Assembly (NCBI RefSeq): GCF_900290235.1
Contig: NZ_OLMK01000034.1
Coordinates: 229,977 to 293,976 of the forward strand
Source: Streptomyces sp. MA5143a
Lineage (GTDB): Bacteria; Actinomycetota; Actinomycetes; Streptomycetales; Streptomycetaceae
Reading direction: 5' to 3'
DNA length: 64,000 nt
The notes under the pieces are model-generated. The model was not told where the DNA came from, searched no databases, and worked only from the letters and a program-made list of their open reading frames with translations. Shown one piece after another: positions 43,030-52,866 of this stretch. Every line of letters starts with the position of its first letter. Positions within the stretch are counted from its first letter, which is position 1. The position numbers and the translations under genes are program-made.

Positions 43030-45045
43030 TTACAGCCGCGCCGCCAGTTCCGTCCCCTGCTTGATCGCGCGCTTGGCGTCCAGTTCGGCGGCCACGTCCG
43101 CGCCGCCGATGAGGTGCGCGGTCCGTCCGGCGGCGACGAGGGTGTCGTAGAGGTCGCGGCGCGGTTCCTGGCCGGTGCAGAGCACGACCGTGTCGACCTC
43201 CAGGACCTGGCGGACGCCGTCGACTGTGACGTGCAGCCCGGCGTCGTCGATCAGGTCGTACTGCACGCCGGGGACCATGACGACACCCCGGTGCTTCAGC
43301 TCGGTCCGGTGGATCCAGCCGGTGGTCTTGCCGAGGCCCGCGCCGACCTTGGAGGTCTTGCGCTGGAGGAGGTGGACCGAGCGCGGCGGGGCAGGGCGCT
43401 CGGGGGCGGCGAGGCCGCCGGGGGCGCGGTAGTCCATGTCGACACCCCACTGCCGGAAGTACGCGGCCGGGTCCTCGCTGGTCTTCTCCCCGCCGTCGGT
43501 CAGGTACTCGGCGACGTCGAACCCGATACCGCCCGCGCCGAGGATCGCCACCCGGTCACCGACGGCGACGCCGTCGCGCAGGACGTCGAGGTAGCCGACG
43601 ACCTTGGGGTGGTCGACGCCGGGCAGTTCGGGGGTGCGGGGGGTCACCCCGGTGGCGACGACAACCTCGTCGTAGGCCGTGAGGTCGTCGGCTGCGACCC
43701 GGGTGTCCAGCCGTACGTCGACGCCGTGGGTGTCGAGCTGGTGGCGGAAGTAGCGCAGGGTCTCGTCGAACTCCTGCTTGCCGGGGACCTTGCGGGCCAC
43801 GTTGAGCTGGCCGCCGATCTCGCTCGCGGCGTCGAAGAGGGTGACGTCGTGGCCGCGTTCGGCGGCGCTCACGGCGCAGGCGAGGCCCGCCGGGCCGGCG
43901 CCGACGACCGCGATCCGCTTGCGCAGCCGGGTCGGCGACAGCACCAGCTCGGTCTCGTGGCAGGCGCGCGGGTTGACCAGGCAGGAGGTGATCTTGCCGC
44001 TGAACGTGTGGTCGAGGCAGGCCTGGTTGCAACCGATGCAGGTGTTGATGGCCTCCGGCCGGCCCTCGACGGCCTTGTTGACGAAGTCCGGGTCGGCGAG
44101 CATCGGGCGGGCCATGGACACCATGTCGGCGTATCCGTCGGCCAGCAACTCCTCGGCCAGTTCCGGGGTGTTGATGCGGTTGGTGGTGACGAGGGGGACG
44201 GACACCTCGCCCATGAGCTTCTTGGTGACCCAGGTGTACGCGCCGCGCGGCACCGAGGTCGCGATGGTGGGGATGCGGGCCTCGTGCCAGCCGATACCGG
44301 TGTTGATGATGGTGGCGCCCGCGGCCTCGACGGCCTTCGCCAGGGTGACCACCTCGTCGAGGCTGGAGCCGCCGGGCACCAGGTCGAGCATCGACAGCCG
44401 GTAGACGACGATGAAGTCCTCGCCGACCGCCTCGCGCACCCGGCGCACGATCTCCACGGGGAAGCGCATGCGGTTCTCGTACGAGCCGCCCCAGCGGTCG
44501 TCGCGGTGGTTGGTCCCGGCGGCGATGAACTCGTTGATCAGATAGCCCTCGGAGCCCATGATCTCGACACCGTCGTACCCGGCCTGCCGGGCGAGTCGGG
44601 CCGCCCGAGCGTAGTCGTCGATGGTCTGCTCGACCTCGGCGTCGGTGAGGGCGTGCGGCACGAACGGGCTGATCGGGGCCTGGAGGGCACTCGGGGCGAC
44701 CAGGTCGGCGTGGTAGGCGTACCGCCCGAAGTGCAGGATCTGCATCGCGATACGGCCGCCCTCGCGGTGGACGGCGTCGGTGATCTCGCGGTGCTGGTCG
44801 GCCTCGGCGTCGGTGGTGAGCTTGGCACCGCCCTCGTAGGGGCGGCCGGCCTCGTTGGGCGCGATGCCGCCGGTGACGATGAGGCCCACTCCCCCGCGCG
44901 CCCGCGCCGCGTAGAACTCCGCCATCCGCTCGAAGCCGCGCTCCGCCTCCTCCAGGCCGACGTGCATGGAGCCCATGAGCACACGGTTGGGGAGCGTGGT
45001 GAAGCCCAGGTCGAGAGGGCTCAGCAGGTGGGGGTAACGGCTCAT
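43030..45045 (-). CDS. fadH: NADPH-dependent 2,4-dienoyl-CoA reductase (FadH family)
   Basis: 671 residues, the full length of the FMN/FAD/4Fe-4S enzyme. The N-terminal old-yellow-enzyme barrel begins LLSPLDLGFTTLPNRVLMGS and has GTNHRDDRWGGSYENRMRFP. The cluster cysteines are in CIGCNQAC and the later CLVNP. The C-terminal disulfide-reductase-like half has VVGAGPAGLACAVSAAERGH and ILGAGGIGFD. It removes 4-position double bonds in unsaturated fatty acyl-CoA oxidation. GGAGG supports ATG 45045. It is co-transcribed with padR and sits behind a perfect palindrome. Confidence 0.96.
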   Translation of the reverse strand: MSRYPHLLSPLDLGFTTLPNRVLMGSMHVGLEEAERGFERMAEFYAARARGGVGLIVTGGIAPNEAGRPYEGGAKLTTDAEADQHREITDAVHREGGRIAMQILHFGRYAYHADLVAPSALQAPISPFVPHALTDAEVEQTIDDYARAARLARQAGYDGVEIMGSEGYLINEFIAAGTNHRDDRWGGSYENRMRFPVEIVRRVREAVGEDFIVVYRLSMLDLVPGGSSLDEVVTLAKAVEAAGATIINTGIGWHEARIPTIATSVPRGAYTWVTKKLMGEVSVPLVTTNRINTPELAEELLADGYADMVSMARPMLADPDFVNKAVEGRPEAINTCIGCNQACLDHTFSGKITSCLVNPRACHETELVLSPTRLRKRIAVVGAGPAGLACAVSAAERGHDVTLFDAASEIGGQLNVARKVPGKQEFDETLRYFRHQLDTHGVDVRLDTRVAADDLTAYDEVVVATGVTPRTPELPGVDHPKVVGYLDVLRDGVAVGDRVAILGAGGIGFDVAEYLTDGGEKTSEDPAAYFRQWGVDMDYRAPGGLAAPERPAPPRSVHLLQRKTSKVGAGLGKTTGWIHRTELKHRGVVMVPGVQYDLIDDAGLHVTVDGVRQVLEVDTVVLCTGQEPRRDLYDTLVAAGRTAHLIGGADVAAELDAKRAIKQGTELAARL

Positions 45046-45061
45046 CGGGGCCTCCATGCGT

Positions 45062-45091
45062 GGCGTCGTCACCAAGGTTGTAGACGACGCC
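45062..45091. promoter_or_regulatory. 9-bp inverted repeat in the fadH leader
   Basis: GGCGTCGTC (45062-45070) and GACGACGCC (45083-45091) pair perfectly around a 12-base loop, between the fadH ribosome site and the 20-bp palindrome. It could fold in the leader mRNA or act as a second protein site. Confidence 0.5.
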
Positions 45092-45098
45092 ACGCTGT

Positions 45099-45118
45099 TT
45101 GTGCAACTAGTTGCACAA
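45099..45118. promoter_or_regulatory. 20-bp perfect palindromic operator before fadH-padR
   Basis: TTGTGCAACTAGTTGCACAA is its own reverse complement. It lies 54-73 bases before the fadH start. The size and dyad fit a PadR or TetR-type dimer, and padR is in the downstream operon, so autorepression is the simplest reading. Confidence 0.8.
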
Positions 45119-45221
45119 TGGCTGAGGGCAAGACCACACGAGGTGCCCGTCGGTGTGGAGCCGGTCAGCCGCCCGTAGGTCCGCGGCTGGTGGCGGTCAG
45201 TTGCCCGTGAGTCGGTGCCGG

Positions 45222-46007
45222 TCAGCTGCCCGTGGGTCTGGTGCCGGTCACCACGTGGGCGGCTCTCTCCTCCGAGACGGCCGTCCCGGCGAGGAGGCCG
45301 GCGCCTCGGAGGACCTCGACGGCGTGCGCCTCCTGGCGTTCGCTGGTCTCGACGAGCAGACAGCCGCCGGGGGCGAGCCACCTCGGTGCTTCGGCGGCGA
45401 CCCGGCGCAGGACGTCGAGGCCGTCCGCGCCGCCGTCGAGGGCGACGAGCGGCTCGTGGTCGCGGGCCTCGCCGGGCAGCAGCGGTACGTCGCCGGTGGG
45501 GACGTACGGCACGTTCGCCGCGAGGATGTCGACGCGCCCCCGCAGCCCGGCGGGGAGCGCCGTGAACAGGTCGCCCTCGTGGGCGTGGCCGCCGTACGGG
45601 GCGATGTTGCGGCGGGCGCAGCGCACCGCCGCCGGGTCGATGTCGGCGGCGTGGAGTTCGGCGCCGTCGAGCGACGCGGCCAGGGCGGCGCCCAGCGCCC
45701 CCGAACCGCAGCACAGGTCGACGACGACCGAGGCATGGGGGACGGCGGCGAGGGCCCGCTCGACGAGGAACTCGGTGCGGCGGCGGGGCACGAACACACC
45801 GGGGTCGACGGCGATGCGCAGGCCGGCGAACTCGGCCCAGCCGAGAACGACTTCGAGGGGGACGCCCAGGACACGGCGGTCGACCATGGCGGTGGCGTCG
45901 TCCGGGGTCCGTGCGGTGGCGAGGATCAACTCCGCCTCTTCTTCGGCGAAGACGCAGCCCGCGGCACGCAGGGCCGCGACGACGGAGGCGGTGGAGAGAG
46001 GTGGCAT
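45222..46007 (-). CDS. PrmC/HemK-like N5-glutamine methyltransferase
   Basis: 261 residues. The SAM-binding core is VVVDLCCGSGALGAALA with the acid in LHAADIDPAAV. The substrate-site motif reads NVPYVPTGDV in place of the canonical NPPYI of release-factor methyltransferases. This variant is common in a second actinobacterial paralogue, whose target is less certain. The N-terminal helical domain is short. It is read alone on the minus strand, about 100 bases downstream of the GNAT gene region. Confidence 0.82.
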   Translation of the reverse strand: MPPLSTASVVAALRAAGCVFAEEEAELILATARTPDDATAMVDRRVLGVPLEVVLGWAEFAGLRIAVDPGVFVPRRRTEFLVERALAAVPHASVVVDLCCGSGALGAALAASLDGAELHAADIDPAAVRCARRNIAPYGGHAHEGDLFTALPAGLRGRVDILAANVPYVPTGDVPLLPGEARDHEPLVALDGGADGLDVLRRVAAEAPRWLAPGGCLLVETSERQEAHAVEVLRGAGLLAGTAVSEERAAHVVTGTRPTGS

Positions 46008-46227
46008 GACAGCCGAGAGCCTTTCGGTGGGCCGAAGGGCGCTCCCGCGGTGGCCTACCGGCCGTTCACCGCGCGGTGTTGAGGTGAGAGCACCCGACCT
46101 GACACAGCGGTGATGGGTCTCACCTCCTCGGTCCCGTGGCGACTGGCCCGGTCACCCTACCCCATGGTCACGACGGGCCGTCCGGAGCGCCGCGCCCCCG
46201 CACGAGCCCGGCCCTCGACCGCTGCCG

Positions 46228-47037
46228 TCACACACCGACGCGCTCCTCCCCCGCCTCCACCACGGGCACGCGGGCCGCCATGAACCGGGTCGTGCGGCGC
46301 AGCCGGAAGCCGAGGGACTCATAGAGGCGGATGGCGGTGGTGTTGATCGCGGCGGTGTGCAGGAACGGGGTCTCGCCCCGCTCGCGGATGCCGTGGGCGA
46401 CGGCGTGGATCAGCCGGGTGGCGAGCCCTTCGCCCCGGAAGGCCGGGTCGGTGCAGACCGCGCTGATCTCGGTCCAGCCCGGCGGGTGCAGCCGCTCGCC
46501 GGCCATCGCGATCAGCGCGCCGCCCCGGCGGATGCCGAGGTAGGTGCCGAGTTCGATCGTGCGAGGGAGGAAGGGGCCCGGCTGGGTGCGTTCCACGAGG
46601 TCGAGCATCTCGGGCACGTCGGCCGGGCCGAGCGGTACGGCCTCGGCGTCCGGGGCGGCGGCGATCCCGTCGTCCACGAACTGGACGCCCTCCAGGTCGA
46701 AGGTGACCTCCCAGTCGGCCGGGAAACGCCCGCTGTAGGCGGGGACCGCGACCTCCGAGCCGGGACCGGCCAGGGCGGCCAGGTCGGCCCAGTCGCGGGC
46801 GTCGGGGTGGTGGGGCAGGGCGAGCCACGGCGAGACGTCGACGGGGTAGCGAAGCACCCGGCCGGACCGCTCGGCGAAACGGGCGTGCGGCCCGGTGAGG
46901 GAGGCGAGGGCGGGGTTGTCGAGGACGTGGGGCACGGTGTCCGCGACGTGCGGCAGGGTGTCCGCGACATCGGGCACGGCGTCCCCGACGTGCGGCACGG
47001 TGTCCGCGCCCCTGAGGTCGCTCGCGTACTCGGTCAT
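46228..47037 (-). CDS. GNAT-family N-acetyltransferase with N-terminal repeats
   Basis: 269 residues. The GNAT domain is C-terminal (about 125-265): GIRRGGALIAMAGERLHPPG, TEISAVCTDPAFRGEGLATRL (acetyl-CoA loop R-G-x-G-L-A) and NTTAIRLYESLGF. It resembles the FR47-like subgroup. The N-terminus has four 7-residue repeats (ADTVPHV type, residues 11-38), not typical of the family. GGAG nine bases upstream favours ATG 47037 over ATG 47064. The substrate is unknown. Confidence 0.88.
   Translation of the reverse strand: MTEYASDLRGADTVPHVGDAVPDVADTLPHVADTVPHVLDNPALASLTGPHARFAERSGRVLRYPVDVSPWLALPHHPDARDWADLAALAGPGSEVAVPAYSGRFPADWEVTFDLEGVQFVDDGIAAAPDAEAVPLGPADVPEMLDLVERTQPGPFLPRTIELGTYLGIRRGGALIAMAGERLHPPGWTEISAVCTDPAFRGEGLATRLIHAVAHGIRERGETPFLHTAAINTTAIRLYESLGFRLRRTTRFMAARVPVVEAGEERVGV
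46924..47007. repeat. Four 21-bp repeats encoding heptapeptides in the GNAT gene
   Basis: Units of 21 bases encode ADTVPHV, GDAVPDV, ADTLPHV and ADTVPHV in tandem, immediately before the acetyltransferase body. The period keeps the frame, so copy number could vary without loss of function. Confidence 0.8.
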
Positions 47038-47254
47038 GCGCTCTCCGTTCTCCTCCGCTGTCATCCGGCCGTCGGCGCGTTCGCGACCGGGCCGGCCGAT
47101 AGCGGCAAGGGGGATCGCGGAGCCGCTATTCCCGGCGCGGGGAAGAGTTCATACGGCCGCAATGATCACGGCCCGCCCCGATGATCGAGCACCCGCTCCG
47201 GACGCGTACGGTTGGATGGCTCAGCTGTCACCGCCGTCGTCGTGTTGGACTCGA

Positions 47255-47852
<598 letters not shown>

Positions 47853-47860
<8 letters not shown>

Positions 47861-48674
47861 GACAGCGACGGCGACACAGCCGGGGACGTCCGCGACGGTC
47901 GCGGAGGCCGGCGGGACGTCCGCGCCCGGGTTCACGCCGCCCACGCGGTTCGCCGTGCCCGGGCGGATCGCCGTGAGCAGCGGGACGGCGACGCTCTGGC
48001 AGACGGCGACGTTGACGGAGATCCGGCGCGAGACGGCACGGGTCGCCACGTTCCGGTTCGCGGTGCCGGGCTGGGCGGGGCACCTCCCGGGCCAGCATCT
48101 GATGCTGCGGCTGACCGCCGAGGACGGATACCGGGCCCAGCGCCACTACTCGCTGGCGTCGCCGCCGGACGACACGGGGCACATCGAGCTGACCCTGGAC
48201 CACGTGGAGGGCGGCGAGGTCTCCGGGTGGTTCCACACCGAGGCCCGGCCCGGCGACGAGGTGGAGGTGCGCGGCCCGCTCAGCGGGTTCTTCGCCTGGC
48301 CCGGTGACCGGCCCGCGCTGCTGATCGGCGCCGGCTCGGGTGTCGTACCGCTGATGTCGATGATCCGCCACCACCGGGCGCGCGGCCTCGATGTGCCCCT
48401 GCGGCTGCTGGTGTCCGCGCGGGCGCCGGAGGAGCTGATCTACGCGCGGGAGTACGGCACGGAGACTACGCCCGTGTTCACGCGCCGGGCGCCCGAGGGC
48501 GTGCCGGTGGGCAGGCTGTCAGCCGCCCATCTGGCACCGCTGCTGGCGGAGCGGCCGGCGGACGGCTGGGAGGCGTACGTGTGCGGCTCGAACGCGTTCG
48601 CGGAGCACGCGTCACGGCTCCTGGTCCAGGAGGGCCAGCCGGTGGACCACATCCGCATCGAACGCTTCGGCTGA
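47853..48674 (+). CDS. FAD/NAD(P)-binding ferredoxin-reductase-like protein
   Basis: 273 residues. After a disordered lead, the FAD domain has RAQRHYSLASPP and the NAD domain has LIGAGSGVVPLMSMIRHH and YVCGSNAF. No 2Fe-2S domain is attached. GTG 47853 has GGGAGGAG upstream and overlaps the preceding molybdoenzyme gene, so it probably passes electrons to or from that partner in place of the haem protein MsrQ. The direction of flow and the substrate are inferred. Confidence 0.9.
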
Positions 48675-48773
48675 CCCCGGACCACCGTCGCCGGGCCGAC
48701 CCGACACCGCCCGACGGCGAATGAACGGTCCCGGGGCCGCGGCCCGGGCCCGGCGCGGTGGCCGGGCCCGCCG

Positions 48774-48861
48774 GCCACGCCCTCCGCCCACCTCCATCCC
48801 GGGCCCCACCCACCTTCGCCCCGACTCTCGCCCACCTCCGCCCCGGCTCTCGCCCACCTCC
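48774..48861. repeat. Four-copy 22-bp G-rich tandem repeat
   Basis: On the minus strand the unit is like GGAGGTGGGCGAGAGCCGGG(GC), with copies at 48840-48861, 48818-48839, 48796-48817 and 48774-48795, the last two more diverged. The 348-base gap 48675-49022 that holds it has no gene. Its regular G-runs could form G-quadruplexes on one strand. The AT-richer 48905-48975 may hold the next gene's promoter. Confidence 0.75.
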
Positions 48862-49022
48862 ACCCGGCTCCCACCCCTCCGTACCGGTCCTCGGCCCGGT
48901 CCCGGCGCCATGATTTCTGGCGCAAACCATGCCATCACGGCTTCTATCGGGTACACCGGAAGTGCGGACCAGTCCTAACCGGGGTTCTCGTACATGAGGC
49001 CGTACCGGTGAGGGAGGGTGAG

Positions 49023-49607
49023 ATGCGAGGCCGGTTGTTCGGGTGGCGATGGCGGCGCAATCCGCTGCGTCGACGCTCGGACGTCGTCGAGGGATGGACG
49101 ATGCTGATCGTCCTGATCCTGCTGGTCGTCGGCGCCCCGGCGGCCGGCTTCCTGGTGGGCCGGTGGGCGCACGGGGACGCGCGGGCGCACGCCGCGGCGC
49201 AGCGAGCCGAGCGGGACCTGGTCACGGCGGTGGTCGTCGAGAACGCCCCGGCCGTGACGCCCTCGGCGCACGGCGAGAAGCCGTCCATGCACTGGGTGCG
49301 GGCCCGCTGGACGGAGCCCGACGGGGGTTCGCGGACGGGTGAGGCGCGGGTCCCGGCCGGCACGAAGCGCGGCGACCGCGCCGACGTGTGGCTGGACGCG
49401 GCGGGCCACAGCGTGCCGGCCCCGCCGACGAACACCGCCATCTGGCAGCACACCCTGTCCCTGGGGACGTGCGCCACGGCCGGCGTCGCCGGCATCGTGC
49501 TGGCCGGGCACTTCACCGCGCGCCGCGTCATGATCCGGCGCCGGATGGCCGAATGGGAACAGGAGTGGGCGCGCACGGGCCCCGACTGGGGACACCACCG
49601 GGCCTGA
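49023..49607 (+). CDS. Two-span membrane protein, Rv1733c-like
   Basis: 194 residues. A basic N-terminus (MRGRLFGWRWRRNPLRRRSD) precedes a first span (about 27-46, LIVLILLVVGAPAAGFLVGR). An external beta-rich segment with MHWVRARWTEPDG and GTKRGDRADVWLD lies between, and a second span is at about 143-165, then a basic tail. This layout matches the Rv1733c-like family that is abundant in Streptomyces; the molecular role is unknown. GGGAGGGTGAG gives a strong ribosome site for ATG 49023. Confidence 0.85.
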   Translation: MRGRLFGWRWRRNPLRRRSDVVEGWTMLIVLILLVVGAPAAGFLVGRWAHGDARAHAAAQRAERDLVTAVVVENAPAVTPSAHGEKPSMHWVRARWTEPDGGSRTGEARVPAGTKRGDRADVWLDAAGHSVPAPPTNTAIWQHTLSLGTCATAGVAGIVLAGHFTARRVMIRRRMAEWEQEWARTGPDWGHHRA

Positions 49608-49881
49608 ACGCGAACACCGGGGCTGGCCGCGCTACGGGGCCGGACCGATCGATCGCCGCGTCCACCCTCCTGCCGACCCTCGTCCACAGCTCTTCTGGCG
49701 CGGGTTCGCGAGGACTTCGCGGTCAGGGCGCTGATCGGCACCGACCAGCGCTGACCGCACGCCACCGGGTTCCGACACCGTGGCCGCCGCTGACTGCCGG
49801 GAGCCGAGGGGCTCTTGGCGGTCCGCGGCGGCGCACGTACGGTGTGATCATCCGCGCCGAGAACTCAAAAGGTGGTCCTTC

Positions 49882-50850
49882 ATGGCCCTGTTCGACCTGC
49901 CGTTGGACGAGCTTCGTGGTTATCGAAGCGCTTCAACGGAGCCCGAGGACTTCGACGCCTTCTGGGCGAAGACGCTCCAGGAGTCCCGCGAACACGACCT
50001 CGACGCGCGTTTCGAGCCGGTCGACACCCACCTGACCACCGTCGACGTGTACGACGTGTCCTTCGCCGGTTTCGGCGGCCACCGCGTCAAGGGCTGGCTG
50101 GTGTTGCCCGCCGGGGCGACCGCGCCGCTGCCCACGGTCGTGGAGTTCATCGGGTACGGCGGCGGCCGGGGGCTGCCCCACACCCATCTGCTGTGGGCCT
50201 CGGCCGGCTACGCGCACTTCGTCATGGACACCCGCGGCCAGGGCAGCGCCTGGGGTGGGGGCGGCGACACCCCGGACCCGGTCGGCGGCGCGCCCGCCTT
50301 CCCCGGCTTCATGACCCGCGGCATCGACGCCCCGGAGAACTACTACTACCGGCGGGTCTACACGGACGGCGTCCGCGCGGTGGAGGCCGCCCGCTCCCAC
50401 CCGCTGACCGACGCCTCGCGCACCGCCGTCCTCGGGACCAGCCAGGGTGGCGGAATCTCCATAGCGGTCGGCGGACTGGTCTCCGACCTGGTCGGGATCG
50501 CTCCCGACGTGCCGTTCCTGTGCGACTTCCCGCGCTCCACGACGATCACCGACCGGGACCCGTACCGCGAGATCGGCAAGTACCTGAAGACGCACCGCGG
50601 TCGCGCGGCGGACGTCCAGCGGACCCTCGCCTACTTCGACGGTGTGCACTTCGCCGCGCGCGGCCGGGCACCGGCCCTGTTCTCGGCGGCCCTGGAGGAC
50701 CTGACGTGCCCGCCGTCCACGGTGTTCGCCGCGTTCAACGCGTGGGCCGAGGACGACAAGCAGATCGAGGTCTACGAGTTCAACGACCACGAGGGCGGCG
50801 GCCCCTACCAGGAGGCGACCAAGCTGCGCTGGCTGGCCTCACGCCTCTGA
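49882..50850 (+). CDS. CE7 acetyl xylan esterase/cephalosporin-C deacetylase-like
   Basis: 322 residues, alpha/beta hydrolase of the Axe1/CE7 type. FDLPLDELRGYRSASTEPED begins it as usual. FRGQGS-like TRGQGSAWGG follows, the nucleophile serine is in LGTSQGGGIS, and the catalytic histidine is in NDHEGGG. It has no signal peptide, so it probably deacetylates imported short oligosaccharides or small esters. AAGGTGG precedes ATG 49882. No transporter genes adjoin it. Confidence 0.93.
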   Translation: MALFDLPLDELRGYRSASTEPEDFDAFWAKTLQESREHDLDARFEPVDTHLTTVDVYDVSFAGFGGHRVKGWLVLPAGATAPLPTVVEFIGYGGGRGLPHTHLLWASAGYAHFVMDTRGQGSAWGGGGDTPDPVGGAPAFPGFMTRGIDAPENYYYRRVYTDGVRAVEAARSHPLTDASRTAVLGTSQGGGISIAVGGLVSDLVGIAPDVPFLCDFPRSTTITDRDPYREIGKYLKTHRGRAADVQRTLAYFDGVHFAARGRAPALFSAALEDLTCPPSTVFAAFNAWAEDDKQIEVYEFNDHEGGGPYQEATKLRWLASRL

Positions 50851-50981
50851 GGGCCCGCGGTCCCGTCGGGGCCGACGAGGTGCGTGCGCCGACCGGGTAC
50901 CCCTGAATGCGCGGTCCGGATCACGGGTACCCGCTTGGCGGAAGCCGCCGAAGAACGGCGATCACAACGAAAGAGCCCCGT

Positions 50982-51488
50982 ATGGTCATCCCGCTTAGGA
51001 AGCAGGCGGCAGATGAGCGGGTCACGGACGAGCACCTCACGCTGCGCTCCGGCGCGACCTGGGCCACTGGCGCGGCCCACGCGGCCGATGCCCGGCGTCT
51101 GCTGCGCACGCTCCTCGCCCATGCCCCGCACACCGGCCGCACCCCCGTCCCGGCGCCCCTGGCGCGGGACGCCGAACTCGTCGTCAGCGAACTGGTCACC
51201 AACGCCCTGCGGCACGCGCCCGGCCCCTGCGGGCTCGTCCTTCGGCTCAGCGGGGACGCGCTGGCCATCACCGTGTGGGACACCTCGCCCGCCCACCCCA
51301 CGGTCAGAAACGGCGACCGGTACCGCGTCGGCGGCCACGGACTCCGCCTCGTCCACACGGTCAGCGACCACGTCGCGGTGACACCGCACGGTCGGGGAAA
51401 GCAGATCACCGCCCACCTGCGCCTTTCCCGGTGCACCGGTGCCGACGCCGGCAGACCTGCCGCGGCACACCTCTTCGGCGCGGCGTGA
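50982..51488 (+). CDS. HATPase_c_2 serine-kinase/anti-sigma-like protein
   Basis: 168 residues with a single GHKL ATPase domain. The N box is DAELVVSELVTNALRHA, the G1 region is AITVWDTSP and the G2 region is VGGHGLRLVHTVSDHV. Such RsbW-like small ATPases are very numerous in Streptomyces and phosphorylate anti-anti-sigma partners or bind sigma factors. ATG 50982 has only a weak GAAAGAG upstream. No STAS-domain partner is adjacent. Confidence 0.9.
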   Translation: MVIPLRKQAADERVTDEHLTLRSGATWATGAAHAADARRLLRTLLAHAPHTGRTPVPAPLARDAELVVSELVTNALRHAPGPCGLVLRLSGDALAITVWDTSPAHPTVRNGDRYRVGGHGLRLVHTVSDHVAVTPHGRGKQITAHLRLSRCTGADAGRPAAAHLFGAA

Positions 51489-51695
51489 ACACGCCTCGCG
51501 TGTCGGTCCTCGACGCGGCGTGAGCTCCGGCGGCCCCCGCCCGGTTCGGCGTGACGCGGCACCGTCTCCTTGCTGGATCCGGGCGGTTTCACGGGTTCCA
51601 CCCGGTCCGACCAGTCGGTATGTTCAGCGGTATGTCCAGGGGGCCACGGGTGACGCCCGGGAGCCGTGCCGGCGGTGGAAGGGGTGGGTGGGTTC

Positions 51696-52850
51696 ATGTC
51701 CCAGGTGCGAGGTCACTGCGACGCTCGGTTCGCTGCCGTGCGGACCGCGTTCGAGGAGAACTTCGGGAAGCGCGACGAGCTGGGGGCGGCGGTCACGGTG
51801 ACGCTGCGCGGGGAGACCGTGGTGGACCTGTGGGGCGGATGGGCCGACGGGGCCCGCACCCGGCCCTGGGAGCGGGACACCGTGGTCAACGTGTGGTCGA
51901 CGACCAAGGGCCCGACCGCCCTGTGCGCGCACCTCCTCGCCGACCGGGGGCTGCTCGACCTGGACGCCCCGGTGGCCGCGTACTGGCCCGAGTTCGCGGC
52001 GGCGGGCAAGGACGGCGTCCTCGTACGTCATCTGCTGTCGCACCGGTCGGGCCTGGCCGGGCCGCGTGAGCCGCTCTCGTTCGCCGAGCTGTGCGACTGG
52101 GACGTGACCGCGGCGCGGCTGGCTGCGCAGGAGCCCTGGTGGGAGCCCGGTACGCGGTCGGGGTACCACGCGATGACGTTCGGTTTCCTCGTCGGTGAGG
52201 TGGTCCGGCGGGTGTCGGGGCTGCTGCCGGGCGCGTTCCTCGAGCGGGAGGTCACCGGGCCCCTCGGGATCGACTTCACGATCGGGCTGCCGGAGAAGGA
52301 GGCCGGTCGGGCCGCCGAGCTGGTGCATCCGCCGGCCGCGACGACGAGTGAGCAGGCGGCCGTCTTCGCGCAGTTGACGCCGACCGCGCTGGCCGCCCTC
52401 GCCAACCCGCCGGTCGGCGCCACCGAGGCCAACAGCGCCGCGTGGCGGGCCGCCGAGGTTCCCGCCGCCAACGGTCACGGCACCGCTCGCGCGGTCGCCG
52501 CGCTCTACGGGATCCTGGCGCTGGGCGGCGGCTGGGGCGGGCACCGGGTGCTGTCGCCGGAGGCCGCCGAGCGGGTCCGCGAGGGGCAGGGCAGCTGCCG
52601 TGACCTGGTGCTCGGCGCCGGTTTCGGCCGGGACACGGAGGTGGCGCTCGGGGTGTGGCTGAGCGGGGCGCACGGCTCGTACGGCCCGAACCCCAGGGCC
52701 TTCGGCCACGACGGCTACGGCGGTTCCTGCGGCCTCGCCGACCCGGAGGCGGGCGTCTCCCTCGGCTATGTCATGAACCGGATGGGCCCGCACATCGCCG
52801 ACGACCCGCGCAAGATGGCGCTCGTCGACGCCCTGTACAGCGCCCTCTGA
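51696..52850 (+). CDS. Class C beta-lactamase-fold serine hydrolase (esterase-like)
   Basis: 384 residues without a signal peptide. The nucleophile motif is STTK in VNVWSTTKGPTAL, and the Tyr motif lies in RSGYHAMTFGF. The GHDGYGGSCGL segment replaces the KTG box, as in EstB-like esterases and LACTB-like proteins. This suggests esterase or peptidase activity rather than beta-lactam resistance. ATG 51696 has AAGGGG at some distance. It converges with a methyltransferase gene 16 bases away. Confidence 0.9.
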   Translation: MSQVRGHCDARFAAVRTAFEENFGKRDELGAAVTVTLRGETVVDLWGGWADGARTRPWERDTVVNVWSTTKGPTALCAHLLADRGLLDLDAPVAAYWPEFAAAGKDGVLVRHLLSHRSGLAGPREPLSFAELCDWDVTAARLAAQEPWWEPGTRSGYHAMTFGFLVGEVVRRVSGLLPGAFLEREVTGPLGIDFTIGLPEKEAGRAAELVHPPAATTSEQAAVFAQLTPTALAALANPPVGATEANSAAWRAAEVPAANGHGTARAVAALYGILALGGGWGGHRVLSPEAAERVREGQGSCRDLVLGAGFGRDTEVALGVWLSGAHGSYGPNPRAFGHDGYGGSCGLADPEAGVSLGYVMNRMGPHIADDPRKMALVDALYSAL

Positions 52851-52866
52851 CCGGCCGCCGCAGCCG

